A stretch of 64,000 bases of DNA from Verrucomicrobiales bacterium. GTDB lineage: Bacteria; Verrucomicrobiota; Verrucomicrobiia; Verrucomicrobiales; DEV007. A program made the position numbers and the translations under genes. The notes under the pieces are model-generated. The model did no database searches. It had not been told where the DNA came from and was given only the letters and a program-made list of their open reading frames with translations. Positions within the stretch are counted from its first letter, which is position 1, and each line of letters starts with the position of its first letter. This document shows, in pieces, positions 1 through 9,323 of the stretch. The DNA lies in the NCBI GenBank assembly GCA_021648365.1, contig JAKISY010000009.1, positions 10,206 to 74,205 on the forward strand, read 5' to 3'.

Positions 1-1575
1 TTTGTGTGGCAAAAACTCAATTTTCTTGTTCTTCACCGCATCCATCTTGGGAAATCAGATGAAGGGCTCGCGCTACTTCTTTACGCTTGGTTGTCTCAGT
101 CGACTTCTCAACATTTCCTCACCTATGACTTCGATGATGAACGTTGGGACAATATACTGAGCAGCAACATTCAGAAATCAGGCAGCGACTGGCAGAGTCC
201 AGCCTGCGGTATGTTATTGATGCATTCTAGATGGATAAATTCACGTCATCTAGCAACCAAAGCGAGGCAAAAAACGGCACAACTTCTTTCTCTAACCGGG
301 CAACTACAACTTCCAGATCCCAAGGAAACCCTAGAAGTATTAGTTGGCATTCTTAAGCGTCACTCCATAGAAGACATTCGCTATCTCGGCGATCCTTTTG
401 CTGAGTCTGAAGGCGGCAAATTTGCTCTCAACTCGGAAATCAAATCCAACGCAATCCAAACCGTCGCTTCTCTAATCCACAAGGTGGAATACGGGTCTGA
501 ACTAATTGACGCCATCGAGTTACTCGCCGCTCTAGCACCGAAAACCAGCAAGAACGATTTACTCCAATTGATTTCAAGCCCAGTCCCTTCTCTTTCACAA
601 GCGGCCTATGATGCCCTAAAAGCAAATGGCTACGAGAATGAACTCAAACCCATCACTCCTTCCAAGCAGGAAAGTTTTGAGCTCACCCTCCGACTAGGTG
701 GCAAGCCAATATCTAGCCTCCCCATTTACACAAAACAATTCTTGATAACAAAAGACCGTAACTCATTCACAGTATTTGGAGGGCAAATAGACGACCAACT
801 AGGTGGAAATGGCGAGATAAGCTTCAAGCGAAATGATCACGCTCACGCCTCGGATACCCGAGGTGTTTTTGCCATTTACCCACGAGGAAAAGAACACCTG
901 ATTCCGTGGACTCCCACCACTCCCGTTTTTGCTTACATGGAAAATTTCGCCGACTTAAAAAAGCATCAAAATCAAATCATCGACCTTCTGGCCCACTCAC
1001 TGGACATCAAATTACAATTCCCTAAAAACAGGCTAAGCCCGCCAGAAAATGCTCAAGCTGCACAAATCATCATCGGCACTCAACCCTTATTTTTAGCCGA
1101 CTCTGAAATGAGCATCTACTTTCACGCCGCAAATTACAAACTGGAAACTCGGAACAATCATTTCAAGATGGACCAAGTTGGACCCGCTTGTTATTCCTTT
1201 CACGTGCAAGCTCCCGGTTGTGCTATTTACACACAAACTGAACCTATCGCTGTAACTCAGAACCAAGAAATCCTAATAAAACTCAAACCAGGACATCAAC
1301 TCAAATACTCCCTCGACAGCAAAGAAAATGAAGCTTTCTCCATCACTCTTATGCTCCAAAGTTTCGACAAAAAAGGAAAAGCGATCTGGAGCGAAGTGCT
1401 TGAAGTCCAAAACGAGTGGCAATTCATCAACTGGAACCACTTAGAGTCTGGCAAATATGAACTGCACGTTTTTAATATGCTCAATCATTCTTTGAAACCC
1501 AGTAAATTAAACTTCGAAATCAAACCCAGCGATCCTGAAATTGTAGATCTAGGGAAAATAAAAGTTCCACGATAA
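1..1575 (+). CDS. C-terminal part of a HEAT-like/beta-sandwich protein, cut by window edge
   Basis: The reading frame is open to the first base, so the gene probably begins outside the window; the first in-frame start-like codon is a GTG at position 4. I do not recognise the product. The first ~210 residues are helical and contain HEAT-like repeats (for example the stretch ending QAAYDALKANGYE). The remainder looks like beta-sandwich domains: one begins near residue 225 with FELTLRLGGKPI, and the protein ends with alternating hydrophobic strands. No catalytic motif is visible. It runs convergently into the downstream sulfatase gene with only 9 bp between the stop codons, leaving no room for separate terminators. 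A large secreted surface or scaffold protein is possible, but that is inference. Confidence 0.6.
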   Translation, partial: FVWQKLNFLVLHRIHLGKSDEGLALLLYAWLSQSTSQHFLTYDFDDERWDNILSSNIQKSGSDWQSPACGMLLMHSRWINSRHLATKARQKTAQLLSLTGQLQLPDPKETLEVLVGILKRHSIEDIRYLGDPFAESEGGKFALNSEIKSNAIQTVASLIHKVEYGSELIDAIELLAALAPKTSKNDLLQLISSPVPSLSQAAYDALKANGYENELKPITPSKQESFELTLRLGGKPISSLPIYTKQFLITKDRNSFTVFGGQIDDQLGGNGEISFKRNDHAHASDTRGVFAIYPRGKEHLIPWTPTTPVFAYMENFADLKKHQNQIIDLLAHSLDIKLQFPKNRLSPPENAQAAQIIIGTQPLFLADSEMSIYFHAANYKLETRNNHFKMDQVGPACYSFHVQAPGCAIYTQTEPIAVTQNQEILIKLKPGHQLKYSLDSKENEAFSITLMLQSFDKKGKAIWSEVLEVQNEWQFINWNHLESGKYELHVFNMLNHSLKPSKLNFEIKPSDPEIVDLGKIKVPR

Positions 1576-1584
1576 ACCTCCCAC

Positions 1585-2994
1585 TCACTCCGCCAACAAC
1601 GGGTCACCCTGCTTTTTGCGCCACGCCTGCAAACGTTTCTTGAGTAATTCAAATCGTGCCTGATGCCGCGGCAAACCCGCCAAATTACTCATCTCCCACG
1701 GGTCTCTTTTCAAGTCGAACAACTGCCAATATTCCTTCACTGGATAATAAATCAGCTTCCAGTTATCGTCGCTGCGAATCATTCGCTGAGCATTGGTGTA
1801 ATAACCAAAAATGTCCTCATGGTGTTTTTCTGCCTTACCTCTCAGCACAGCAGCAAAACTCTTCGCGGTCACTTCCTCCGGAATCTTGATCCCCACCAAG
1901 TCGCAAGTCGTCGGATACAGTTCGCGCAGATAAGTTTGCGCATCACTTCTCGAACCCGCCTCAATCCCTGGACCAGCGATGATCATCGGTACATTGATGG
2001 TATGCTCATACATATTCTGCTTGCCCCGCAACCCGTGACTGCCCACCGCCATGCCGTGATCGCTCGAATAAATCACAATCGTATTATCCAATTCCCCACT
2101 CTCCTTCAGAGCCTTCAATATACGCCCCACCTGAGCATCCAGATCATCCACCACCGAATAATAAACTCGCAGCAAATCCTTCACCGCATATCGCGTTCGT
2201 GGCCACGCCAGTAGAGCTTCATCACGACCATCAAAGTTGCCGTGATCAAAAGGGTGTTCGGGCAAAAAATTCTCCGGCACTTTCATATACTCCGTTTTGT
2301 ATTTGCCCTCCATGCCCGGCGGCATGAACAGCGGATCGTGAGGAGCAGTAAAGTTCACCTGCATCAACCAGGGTTTGTCACCTTGCTGCTGGATCAAACC
2401 AATCGCCGCGTCAGCAAACTTCGCGCTGATATCCGGCGTCAGACCCACTCCCAGTTCTGGGTATTTCTTTTTCCCATCCTCTGATTGAAAGATCCACCCG
2501 CGATAACCTGTTACCGGAAAGCCCTTCCAATCCTGCTGTTCCTTCATCCACTTGCCGCCCCCACCACGGTAATAACCTGCCACTTTGGAATAGCCCGCCT
2601 TCGTTGGCGTAGTATTCACATGCCACTTCCCCACATACCAAGTATCATAACCAGCCTGTTTAAAAGTTCCCGCCCAGAACTTAGTGTCTGGATCAAAATC
2701 AATCCCCCGACGACTCTGTTGATGTTCCCATCCATGCATGCCGCTCATGATCTCCGAACGGCTCATCCAGCAAATCGGATACGAACAAGTCGCCCGTGAA
2801 AAGCTCATCCCTCGCGCCGCCAAGGCATCCAGATTGGGCGTATGAATTCGATCATTACCAGCCAAAGAGCGAATCGTATCTGCACGTTGATCATCCGCTA
2901 ACAAGAAAAGAACGTTCGGCTTCTTTTCATCAGCCATCACCGAACCAGCAAACAAACACAATGCCGACAGCAATTTGATTGTTAGATTTCGCAT
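1585..2994 (-). CDS. secreted sulfatase with atypical C-W-M-S-R active-site core
   Basis: A 469-residue alkaline-phosphatase-superfamily sulfatase that would hydrolyse sulfate esters, probably on polysaccharides, outside the cytoplasm. The start is placed at the ATG followed by a typical signal peptide (MRNLTIKLLSALCLFAGSVMA); the frame is open 91 residues further upstream, but that stretch translates an intergenic palindrome cluster. Metal-binding Asp35-Asp36 (LLADDQRAD) and the later SSDHG motif are present. The formylglycine core reads C75-W-M-S-R79, so Met replaces the usual Pro/Ala of C-x-P/A-x-R. The C-terminal sulfatase subdomain (DDNWKLIYYP, LFDLKRDPWE) is complete. It lies downstream of a PVC-type cytochrome/propeller gene on the same strand, 275 bp away. 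The substrate cannot be told from sequence. Confidence 0.88.
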   Translation of the reverse strand: MRNLTIKLLSALCLFAGSVMADEKKPNVLFLLADDQRADTIRSLAGNDRIHTPNLDALAARGMSFSRATCSYPICWMSRSEIMSGMHGWEHQQSRRGIDFDPDTKFWAGTFKQAGYDTWYVGKWHVNTTPTKAGYSKVAGYYRGGGGKWMKEQQDWKGFPVTGYRGWIFQSEDGKKKYPELGVGLTPDISAKFADAAIGLIQQQGDKPWLMQVNFTAPHDPLFMPPGMEGKYKTEYMKVPENFLPEHPFDHGNFDGRDEALLAWPRTRYAVKDLLRVYYSVVDDLDAQVGRILKALKESGELDNTIVIYSSDHGMAVGSHGLRGKQNMYEHTINVPMIIAGPGIEAGSRSDAQTYLRELYPTTCDLVGIKIPEEVTAKSFAAVLRGKAEKHHEDIFGYYTNAQRMIRSDDNWKLIYYPVKEYWQLFDLKRDPWEMSNLAGLPRHQARFELLKKRLQAWRKKQGDPLLAE

Positions 2995-3269
2995 TGTAAC
3001 CCCTTGCCACGCTGTAAAAGGGGCGTGCATTAGTAAATGTGGCGCGCAATGGCATTGCGTGGAGGAACCGACTCGAGGGAATACACGGATTGCCAATCCG
3101 TGCCACGTTGCGAAGGAAGCTTTGGGCAAGTAAGTGGGACGCAATGGCATTGCGTGGGGCGACGGGGTAGTTCGAGGAGAAATTGCTAATTCAGCTATTC
3201 GAACCTTAACAAAACCCCAAAACAAATTCACCCTCCGTGTTACAACTTTATAATACGATGTCCACATGT
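2995..3269. repeat. intergenic palindrome cluster
   Basis: Three perfect palindromes lie between the cytochrome/propeller gene and the sulfatase gene. CGCAATGGCATTGCG occurs at 3045-3059 and again at 3140-3154. CACGGATTGCCAATCCGTG lies between them at 3084-3102. The half-motif ATGCCATTGCGTCCCAC recurs near 17175, so this is a dispersed repeat rather than an operator. No gene is visible here. Confidence 0.75.
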
Positions 3270-6200
3270 CTACTTCCCAGCCACCTTCATCAAGTAGGCA
3301 AACAGATCCCGCAGTTCATCATCCTTCAAGCCCACCAACAAACCTTCCGGCATCAGCGAAATCGGCGATGCTTTCAGCGAGGTGATCTGATCACGTGTCA
3401 AAGTAGTCAACTGCCCAGCCGGATCTCGCAAAGTCACTGTCTTAGGATTTTGATCAGCAATCATGCCAATCAACGTGCGACCATCTTTCATCGTCACGAT
3501 GAAGTTGGTGTAACCCTCGCGAATCTCCAAACTCGGATCAATCATCGCCGGCAACCAGAACTCTAGGTTGCCTCGTTCATAACCTGTCAAATCAGGGCCA
3601 ATCACCCCACCCTTATCAAACAGCTTATGACAAACCACACAACGCTGAGCAAACAAGGCATCCCCTTTTTTCGCATCACCAGCACCCTTCTCCAACAATG
3701 CCATGATACGTTTGATCTCCGCCTGTTTTGCCGCGGCAGGTTGCGCCCGCATGTCTGGCCAATGTTTGGCTACCAGCGCATTGATCTCTCCATCATTGTG
3801 CAACTTCAACTGCTGCACCACATCTGGCTCGATGTCCCTCGCTTTGATCACCCATGCATCCACTTGAGCCAAAAACAACTTCGCCCAATCCTTACGACTC
3901 GCCAAAACCCTGTCCGCCGTGCTGCGCACATTGTGCTCCGCAGGCAAGCTGCGCCCATATCGAGTCAAGATCGTCTTAGCGATGGAGATGTCATCGTAGT
4001 TCGCCAACGACTGCATTGCCACTCGCTTCAGCGCACTTTGCTGATCCTGAGCCAAGACCGCCAACAAAGGTGCAATCACACTTTTATCGCCTAAATTACC
4101 AAACAACTTCGCCAAGGTCACCCGCTCTAGAGTATCGGACTTGCTGCTCTTCACCACCACGATTGCCTTTTTCAAAGACGCCTTATCGCCGCGTTGAACC
4201 CCTAAGACCAGATCGCTGTCTCCAGCTTTTTTAGCGTATTCATCCATCGCTTTAGTCAAAGCCGCTGGCAACTTGGGAATCGTTGATCCTTGGAATGCTT
4301 GTTGCAAACCTGTCATCAAAATCTTCTGAGCTTCTTCGTCAGGTGCTAACTGCAATAGCTTGGCACACATCTCAAAATTCTCAGCTCCACCCGCCATCGC
4401 ATAGCGCCGCATCAGACGTGCTGCCATTTCCTGTTTGAACAAAGGCAGATCCCAGATCTTGCCATCCTTGACCATATTCTCGATCTCGCCACTACCGTCC
4501 TCAGCATGAGCCTCCAGCGCCCACCAGTTCATCAGCGGCATGTGCAAGTCCTCCATATCTTCACTGCGCCCGAGCAAATTACGCACAATAGGAATCGCTA
4601 TACTGGCAGGCAATCTTTTGGCAGATGCCGCCAACTGGGAACGCACATGCACACTGTCATCTTTAGCCGCCATTTCCGACAGCTTGTCGCCCAGATCCGT
4701 GCCCGCTTTACGCCGATCACCCACCAGCCTTACCACCCAACGACGCACATCCGCATCCTGATTCTCCAACCACATGATTGCTAAACCTTCGGTCAATCCC
4801 CCCAACAGATTCAAAGCCCACAAAGCCTCAAGTGATTTCTGCCCACTGTCAGCACTCACCAGTTTTTTCAATTGCGGCAATACCGACTTATCACCACGCC
4901 AGCCCAACTCCAAAACCGCCCGCCGCCGCATCCAGCGATTATCACCATCAAACAAAGCGATCAGATCCGCATTCGACGTTTTAGCGAGATCAAAAGTCTT
5001 ATGCTTCATGTCCATGCCCTTTGGCTTGACGCGATAAATACGACCACTGTCTTTATGCCAGTTATCCACCGGGTAAACATGGCTCAAACGCGTGTCTGAC
5101 CAGTCAGCAATGTAGATGCCACCCTCCGGACCCACCGCACCAAACACAGGGCGGAACCAGCGATCTTTGGTCACCATCAAATAATCTTCGTCCTTAGTCT
5201 GATAAGTCGAAGTGTCCGCCATCACCTCCGAGACATGCACCACGTTCTGCAAAGAATTCGGCGCAATGATTTTCCCCTTGTAAGAATCGGGAAAAAGCCC
5301 GCCCTCATAAATCATAAAAGCCTGAGGAAAACGACGAGTATCCCCTTCATGACGCATGTGTTTAAAGTAACCAAAAGCATAGGGATTGGTCAGCGGTCCG
5401 TGTTTACCCCAACCCTTCTCGCCATAACTTCCCTGCGGATAATACATACCACGGGTATTGCCATGATTGGTGCCAGAAAACACCCGCCCCTTGGCATCGA
5501 TCTCAACACTGAAAGTATTGCCGCCACCCTCGCCATAAATTTCAAACTCATGGGTATCCGGATGATAACGCCAGATGTTCTGCCCCTTCCACTTCACCAT
5601 CTTACCCGTTGCCGGATTTTTCACATTGCCGGTGCTGGTACTACCATTAGCTCCATACAGCCAACCATCTGGCCCCCACTTCATATTACTCATCACCGAG
5701 TGCGTGTCCTCAAGCCCGAAGCCTGACAAACGCACTTCTGGATCGCCATCGGGAATATCATCACGATCAGCATCAGGATAAAACAACAGATAGGGAGGGT
5801 TACTCACCCAGATTCCTCCATGCCCGACCACCACCGAAGTGGCGATATTCAAACCCGTGATCACATCCTTGTGTTGGTCGTAATAGCCGTCCCCATTAGT
5901 ATCTTCAAACACCGTGATGGTATCCTTGCCCTTCACGCCATGCGGAGGAGGCTCCGGCACCTTGTCAAAAACAGCCCGCAGATAGTTGTCGTATTCCACC
6001 ACCTTCAAACCCGCAGGAAACTGATACTGCAAATACTGCATCACCCACATCCGACCACGGTGATCCCAAGAGACAAACAAAGGCTGACCAATCACCGGCT
6101 CACTCGCCATCACCTCCACTTCCACATCCTTGCGTGTGCGAAACTCCTTCGCCGCTTCCTGCGCGGAGACCAAAGGGATATCCAAAGAAAGCATGGTCCC

Positions 6201-6374
6201 CCTGCCCTTGAAATTTTTGATAACATCCACCACCCCTTTGTTACCCGCCATGGAGGTGTCTTTTTTCTTCCCCTCCTCCGCAGGCACCGATTTTTTATCA
6301 TCAGCAGCTGATAGCGTTAGGGGTAGTAACAGCAAGCTAAGCATTGCTACAATTAGAGCATTTTTTGTGATCAT
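3270..6374 (-). CDS. PVC-type heme-binding membrane-bound dehydrogenase-like protein (propeller + HEAT + cytochrome c)
   Basis: A 1,034-residue secreted protein of the architecture common in Verrucomicrobia and Planctomycetes. The order is signal peptide (MITKNALIVAMLSLLLLPLTLSAA), a beta-propeller resembling sugar dehydrogenases (DTNGDGYYDQHKD; GPDGWLYGANGS; GGIYIADWSDTR), HEAT-like helical repeats around residues 470-850, and a C-terminal cytochrome c domain with C912-V-V-C915-H916. The domain ends with the usual tail of the family (SPISLMPEGL, DELRDLFAYL). The frame is open 11 codons upstream, but the start chosen gives a clean signal peptide. The family is thought to pass electrons from oxidation of sugars or related compounds to a periplasmic acceptor; the substrate is unknown. 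A sulfatase gene follows on the same strand, echoing the fused protein at 30053-34594. Confidence 0.9.
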   Translation of the reverse strand: MITKNALIVAMLSLLLLPLTLSAADDKKSVPAEEGKKKDTSMAGNKGVVDVIKNFKGRGTMLSLDIPLVSAQEAAKEFRTRKDVEVEVMASEPVIGQPLFVSWDHRGRMWVMQYLQYQFPAGLKVVEYDNYLRAVFDKVPEPPPHGVKGKDTITVFEDTNGDGYYDQHKDVITGLNIATSVVVGHGGIWVSNPPYLLFYPDADRDDIPDGDPEVRLSGFGLEDTHSVMSNMKWGPDGWLYGANGSTSTGNVKNPATGKMVKWKGQNIWRYHPDTHEFEIYGEGGGNTFSVEIDAKGRVFSGTNHGNTRGMYYPQGSYGEKGWGKHGPLTNPYAFGYFKHMRHEGDTRRFPQAFMIYEGGLFPDSYKGKIIAPNSLQNVVHVSEVMADTSTYQTKDEDYLMVTKDRWFRPVFGAVGPEGGIYIADWSDTRLSHVYPVDNWHKDSGRIYRVKPKGMDMKHKTFDLAKTSNADLIALFDGDNRWMRRRAVLELGWRGDKSVLPQLKKLVSADSGQKSLEALWALNLLGGLTEGLAIMWLENQDADVRRWVVRLVGDRRKAGTDLGDKLSEMAAKDDSVHVRSQLAASAKRLPASIAIPIVRNLLGRSEDMEDLHMPLMNWWALEAHAEDGSGEIENMVKDGKIWDLPLFKQEMAARLMRRYAMAGGAENFEMCAKLLQLAPDEEAQKILMTGLQQAFQGSTIPKLPAALTKAMDEYAKKAGDSDLVLGVQRGDKASLKKAIVVVKSSKSDTLERVTLAKLFGNLGDKSVIAPLLAVLAQDQQSALKRVAMQSLANYDDISIAKTILTRYGRSLPAEHNVRSTADRVLASRKDWAKLFLAQVDAWVIKARDIEPDVVQQLKLHNDGEINALVAKHWPDMRAQPAAAKQAEIKRIMALLEKGAGDAKKGDALFAQRCVVCHKLFDKGGVIGPDLTGYERGNLEFWLPAMIDPSLEIREGYTNFIVTMKDGRTLIGMIADQNPKTVTLRDPAGQLTTLTRDQITSLKASPISLMPEGLLVGLKDDELRDLFAYLMKVAGK

Positions 6375-6679
6375 AAATAACATCTGTTCTGAGGGATTCG
6401 AAAACAATCAAACCATAACCAGAAATCAGCTTATGAAAACCCAAAATTTGCTCTTCAGCACTCAATGTGCAACAGGTTTCCAACCTGTCTCCTCCGAAAA
6501 AACAGCTTACAAAGCTGTGCTACATTCAAAACTCAAATTCTTTCGCTGCGCGGAAGCTACCAACGCATCGTCACCGAGATGTGTGAACGCCCATTCTCTG
6601 CATCAAGAACCCCTTCCTCCCACACCTGCCAGACTACGCTGCGAAGGCTCACCCAGCAAACGCTCAACACTGCCCCCCC
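6375..6679. repeat. REP-like palindromes in a 305-bp intergenic region
   Basis: Two small hairpins: ACAGGTTTCCAACCTGT at 6472-6488 and ACAGCTTACAAAGCTGT at 6502-6518. The first is preceded by CTCAATGTGCA. The same preface and a hairpin with changed but still complementary arms (ACAGCTTTCCAAGCTGT) occur at 17301-17328, and a third relative lies at 29867-29885. No gene is supported in the interval. Confidence 0.7.
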
Positions 6680-8029
6680 CTACCCAATCCTGTCCTTCTT
6701 CTGCCAGCGGAACCAACGAAAAAAACGCTTCACCCACTGCCTCCCATAACACCACCACAGCCCCGGGTCATTCTTCGTCAACGCTATATCAAAACGCACC
6801 AACCCACGCGCCACCTGCAGACGTCGCATCTGCTTAGCTGTCACCTCCTTCGCAAAAATCTCAATCGCACGATCCTCACCAGCGATTCCCATTTCAATAG
6901 CGCGCTTTTTATCTGCCAGCACATCCCCCATCGCCCTAGCAAAATCCTCCACTTGCCGCTCCTCGACCAATCGCCCCGTCTCGCCATCGATCACCATCTC
7001 CGGCACACCCGCCAAGATCGTGGACACACAAGGCACCCGCGCGCCCATCGCCTCCATGATCACTGTCGGCAGATTATCCTTACCTCCATCCTTTTCCGTC
7101 ACACAAGGCAAAGCGAAAATCGCCGCACCTTCAAGATAAGCAATGATCTCATCCTGAGATTTGGGTCCAGCCAGTTCCACACAATCCTCCACCTCACACG
7201 TCCGGATCAATTCCAGCAACTCGCCCTCCAGCGGCCCATCCCCTACAATCACGCAGCGAAAGTCCTGCACCCCATCCTTTTTCATCAACGCACAAGCTTT
7301 GATCAAATCATCAAAACCTTTTTTCTCAATCAGACGCCCAACGCTAAAGATAAGCCGCTCGCCACTCCACACCGCCTCATCATCCCGCCGTTGACCAGCT
7401 TCCCGAAAAGGTTCGAGATTCAACCCATTATACACCCGCTTGACCTTGCTCGCCGATTCCGGAAAACGCCCCTGCAAATCCCGCACCGTGTAATCACTCA
7501 CCGTCACCACTAACTCAGCATCACTCATCAACTTGGCAAGCGTGATTTTAAAATCTGTTTTGCAAAAAAGGTCATTGGCGTGACCCGTAAAGCTATAAGT
7601 GATGTCATAGAAAAACTTCAACCACCAACAAGTCCTCGCCCCAATCCCAGCAAAATGGGAATGCGCATGCTGCACCCCCGCCTCCTGCAACATCACCCCA
7701 ATATAAGCCGCTTCATGCACCCGCCTCTTATCCGCCCGATCACCATGATCGCTCCAGTGACGCAAAGTCAACACCACACACTGCGGCAACTTGCCTTCAG
7801 CTTTCAACTTTTTCACCGCCTCGACCAATTCATCTCCCTGCGGCAAAAAATGCACACGCTCGTAAAGATCAGCAGGGAAATGTTTCTGCTCTTCCTCCTC
7901 AAGCCGCGTATCACGAATCGAAAAAATCAACGGCTTCATGCCCTGTCGCTCCAACTCCAAAACTTCCCGCACACAGAAAGTCTGAGTGAAAGAAGGAAAA
8001 CGCTCAAAAACGTAAGCAAGGTGGTTCAT
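6680..8029 (-). CDS. GT4-family glycosyltransferase
   Basis: A 449-residue GT-B fold glycosyltransferase resembling exopolysaccharide transferases of the colanic-acid (WcaL-like) type. It should move a sugar from a nucleotide donor onto a growing polysaccharide or lipid-linked acceptor in the cytoplasm. Visible features: an N-terminal acceptor domain beginning YVFERFPSFTQTFCVREV, the domain linker with FSVGRLIEKKGFDDLIKA, the donor-site region VGDGPLEGELLEL, and the E-x7-E type region ending LPTVIMEAMGARVPCVST, GVPEMVIDGETGRLV. The C-terminal tail is rich in Trp, Arg and Lys (WVKRFFRWFRWQKK), which could touch the membrane. Partner genes for a polysaccharide cluster are not visible nearby, so the product is unknown. 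Confidence 0.88.
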   Translation of the reverse strand: MNHLAYVFERFPSFTQTFCVREVLELERQGMKPLIFSIRDTRLEEEEQKHFPADLYERVHFLPQGDELVEAVKKLKAEGKLPQCVVLTLRHWSDHGDRADKRRVHEAAYIGVMLQEAGVQHAHSHFAGIGARTCWWLKFFYDITYSFTGHANDLFCKTDFKITLAKLMSDAELVVTVSDYTVRDLQGRFPESASKVKRVYNGLNLEPFREAGQRRDDEAVWSGERLIFSVGRLIEKKGFDDLIKACALMKKDGVQDFRCVIVGDGPLEGELLELIRTCEVEDCVELAGPKSQDEIIAYLEGAAIFALPCVTEKDGGKDNLPTVIMEAMGARVPCVSTILAGVPEMVIDGETGRLVEERQVEDFARAMGDVLADKKRAIEMGIAGEDRAIEIFAKEVTAKQMRRLQVARGLVRFDIALTKNDPGLWWCYGRQWVKRFFRWFRWQKKDRIG

Positions 8030-8177
8030 GGAAAGGCTGTAGGTGGATTAGGCTTTAGGCATCCGTATTGGAAGCTCACCATATTTCGATAGCACAGATG
8101 GGCAAGTCTCAATTCATCGCAAGAATGCATAAGCTCTCGCACGGACATTGACATTTTTCCGAACGCATGCGATATTA

Positions 8178-8204
8178 GATTCATAATGAATCACATAGTG
8201 AATC
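8178..8204 (+). promoter_or_regulatory. palindromic operator upstream of toxin-antitoxin pair
   Basis: GATTCATAATGAATC (8178-8192) is a perfect 15-bp palindrome, followed by a third half-site GTGAATC at 8198-8204. It lies 26 bp before the antitoxin start. Ribbon-helix-helix antitoxins of this class usually bind such inverted repeats to repress their own operon. That this one does so is inference. Confidence 0.6.
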
Positions 8205-8229
8205 ATTACCGACCTCTAGATGCATAACC

Positions 8230-8487
8230 ATGGAAACAATCACCTTACGTAATATTAATCCCGAGTTAAAAAAGGCACTTATTGATAAAGCCGAGCGGGA
8301 TTCAGCTAGCCTCAACAGTGTCGCGCTGCAGGCTTTGGGCGAAGCCTTTGGACTGCAGAACGGGCCGCGACGCAAGCGTAATCCCGAACTGGAAAAATTG
8401 GCGGGTACATGGAGTGAAAAGGATAAAGAGGAATTTGAAAAAAACACCTCCTCCTTCAACAAAGTTGACGATGACCTGTGGCTATGA
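8230..8487 (+). CDS. ribbon-helix-helix antitoxin (FitA/VapB-like)
   Basis: An 85-residue protein whose N-terminus (METITLRNINPELKKALIDK) is a typical ribbon-helix-helix beta-strand followed by helix A; SLNSVALQALGEAF supplies the second helix. The C-terminal half is charged and ends with an acidic, aromatic tail (KVDDDLWL), the sort of segment that folds over a PIN toxin active site. It precedes and overlaps the toxin gene by four bases (ATGA), indicating coupled translation. The expected role is neutralising the toxin and, with it, repressing the operon. The closest named family is FitA; VapB is the alternative label. Confidence 0.85.
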   Translation: METITLRNINPELKKALIDKAERDSASLNSVALQALGEAFGLQNGPRRKRNPELEKLAGTWSEKDKEEFEKNTSSFNKVDDDLWL

Positions 8488-8876
8488 AGCGTATTCTCAT
8501 AGATACCAATGCCTACACAGCTTTCATGCTTGGGCAGAAAGATGTCGTGACAACATTAAGTTTTGCTCAAGAAATATTTATTTCTCCTACCGTCATGGGA
8601 GAGCTGCTTGCAGGCTTCAAAAACGGCAGCCAAGAAAAGAAAAACAGAACTGAACTGGATGCATTTTTAGATATTCAAAATGTCACGGAAATCGATATTA
8701 ATTCTGAAACCGCGGAGTTTTATGCCGAGGTATATCGAGCTTTACGCAAAAAGGGTAAACCCATCCCGAGCAATGATCTCTGGATTGCTGCAAGTGCTTT
8801 GCAGCATGGGCTTGCCATTTGCACACTCGATGCGCACTTCAGCCTGATCGATGGTTTGCTGGTGGTGGGTTTATAA
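8484..8876 (+). CDS. PIN-domain toxin (VapC/FitB-like ribonuclease)
   Basis: A 130-residue PIN-domain protein, expected to be a Mg2+-dependent endoribonuclease. Acidic residues fit the family: Asp in ILIDTNAYTAF, Glu in SPTVMGELLAGF, Asp in PSNDLWIAA and Asp in CTLDAHF. The start is set at the ATG overlapping the antitoxin stop codon; a GTG two codons upstream is less likely. The cellular RNA target cannot be inferred. It runs convergently toward the pyrophosphatase gene, with a 447-bp repeat-containing spacer. Confidence 0.88.
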   Translation: MKRILIDTNAYTAFMLGQKDVVTTLSFAQEIFISPTVMGELLAGFKNGSQEKKNRTELDAFLDIQNVTEIDINSETAEFYAEVYRALRKKGKPIPSNDLWIAASALQHGLAICTLDAHFSLIDGLLVVGL

Positions 8877-9323
8877 CCCCACCCCAATGGCACTTAGTGT
8901 CGTTATTCTACTTTGCCTCACACTACTCCCAAAAAATATTTCCAACCACTGATCGCTACAAATACCCCCCATTTCACACACAAGCTAGCTCACAGAATTT
9001 CAAATATTTCATTCAGATGAGTCTGCCTCTGTTTTCTCCCTTTCCTCCTGTTCAAATCCTTCATAGTTTGTAACTATTCAGGTCTTTTTCCGTTGAAACA
9101 ATAAAAACGCAGCTATTCAGATCTGCAAAAACTGGGAATTACGTCCATCTGGAGGGGCAAGTTCCACCTTGCCTCGGTTCACCAATGTGCTTGCGAAGAC
9201 ACGCAGGAGCGTGCCCCTCCATTTGCCGTTCGTTGAAAAGACGATTTACTTATATTTTCCAAAAATGGCTAGGGCAGCTGAATAGTTACACCCGCCCCAC
9301 CATTTACCTTTTATCCGCCTACT
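8877..9323. repeat. 447-bp intergenic region with three dispersed repeats
   Basis: No gene is supported. CAATGGCACTTAGT at 8885 matches half of the 30-bp palindrome at 14445-14474. Positions 9026-9058 (CCTCTGTTTTCTCCC, then CTCCTGTTCAAA) nearly repeat 25496-25526, with about two mismatches in 31. Positions 9150-9221 are bounded by a perfect 10-bp inverted repeat TGGAGGGGCA / TGCCCCTCCA, and the left part recurs at 56773-56795. Confidence 0.7.

Noticed and set aside
3045..3154. Possible CRISPR-like array from the repeated CGCAATGGCATTGCG
   Set aside because: Only two copies, palindromic, unequal spacing and no cas genes; a dispersed palindrome explains it.
2995..3267. N-terminal 91-residue extension of the sulfatase at 1585
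   Set aside because: The extension translates the palindrome cluster; a normal signal peptide starts at the internal ATG.
8885..8898. CAATGGCACTTAGT after the toxin gene as a terminator arm
   Set aside because: No complementary arm is nearby; it matches the dispersed unit at 14445.
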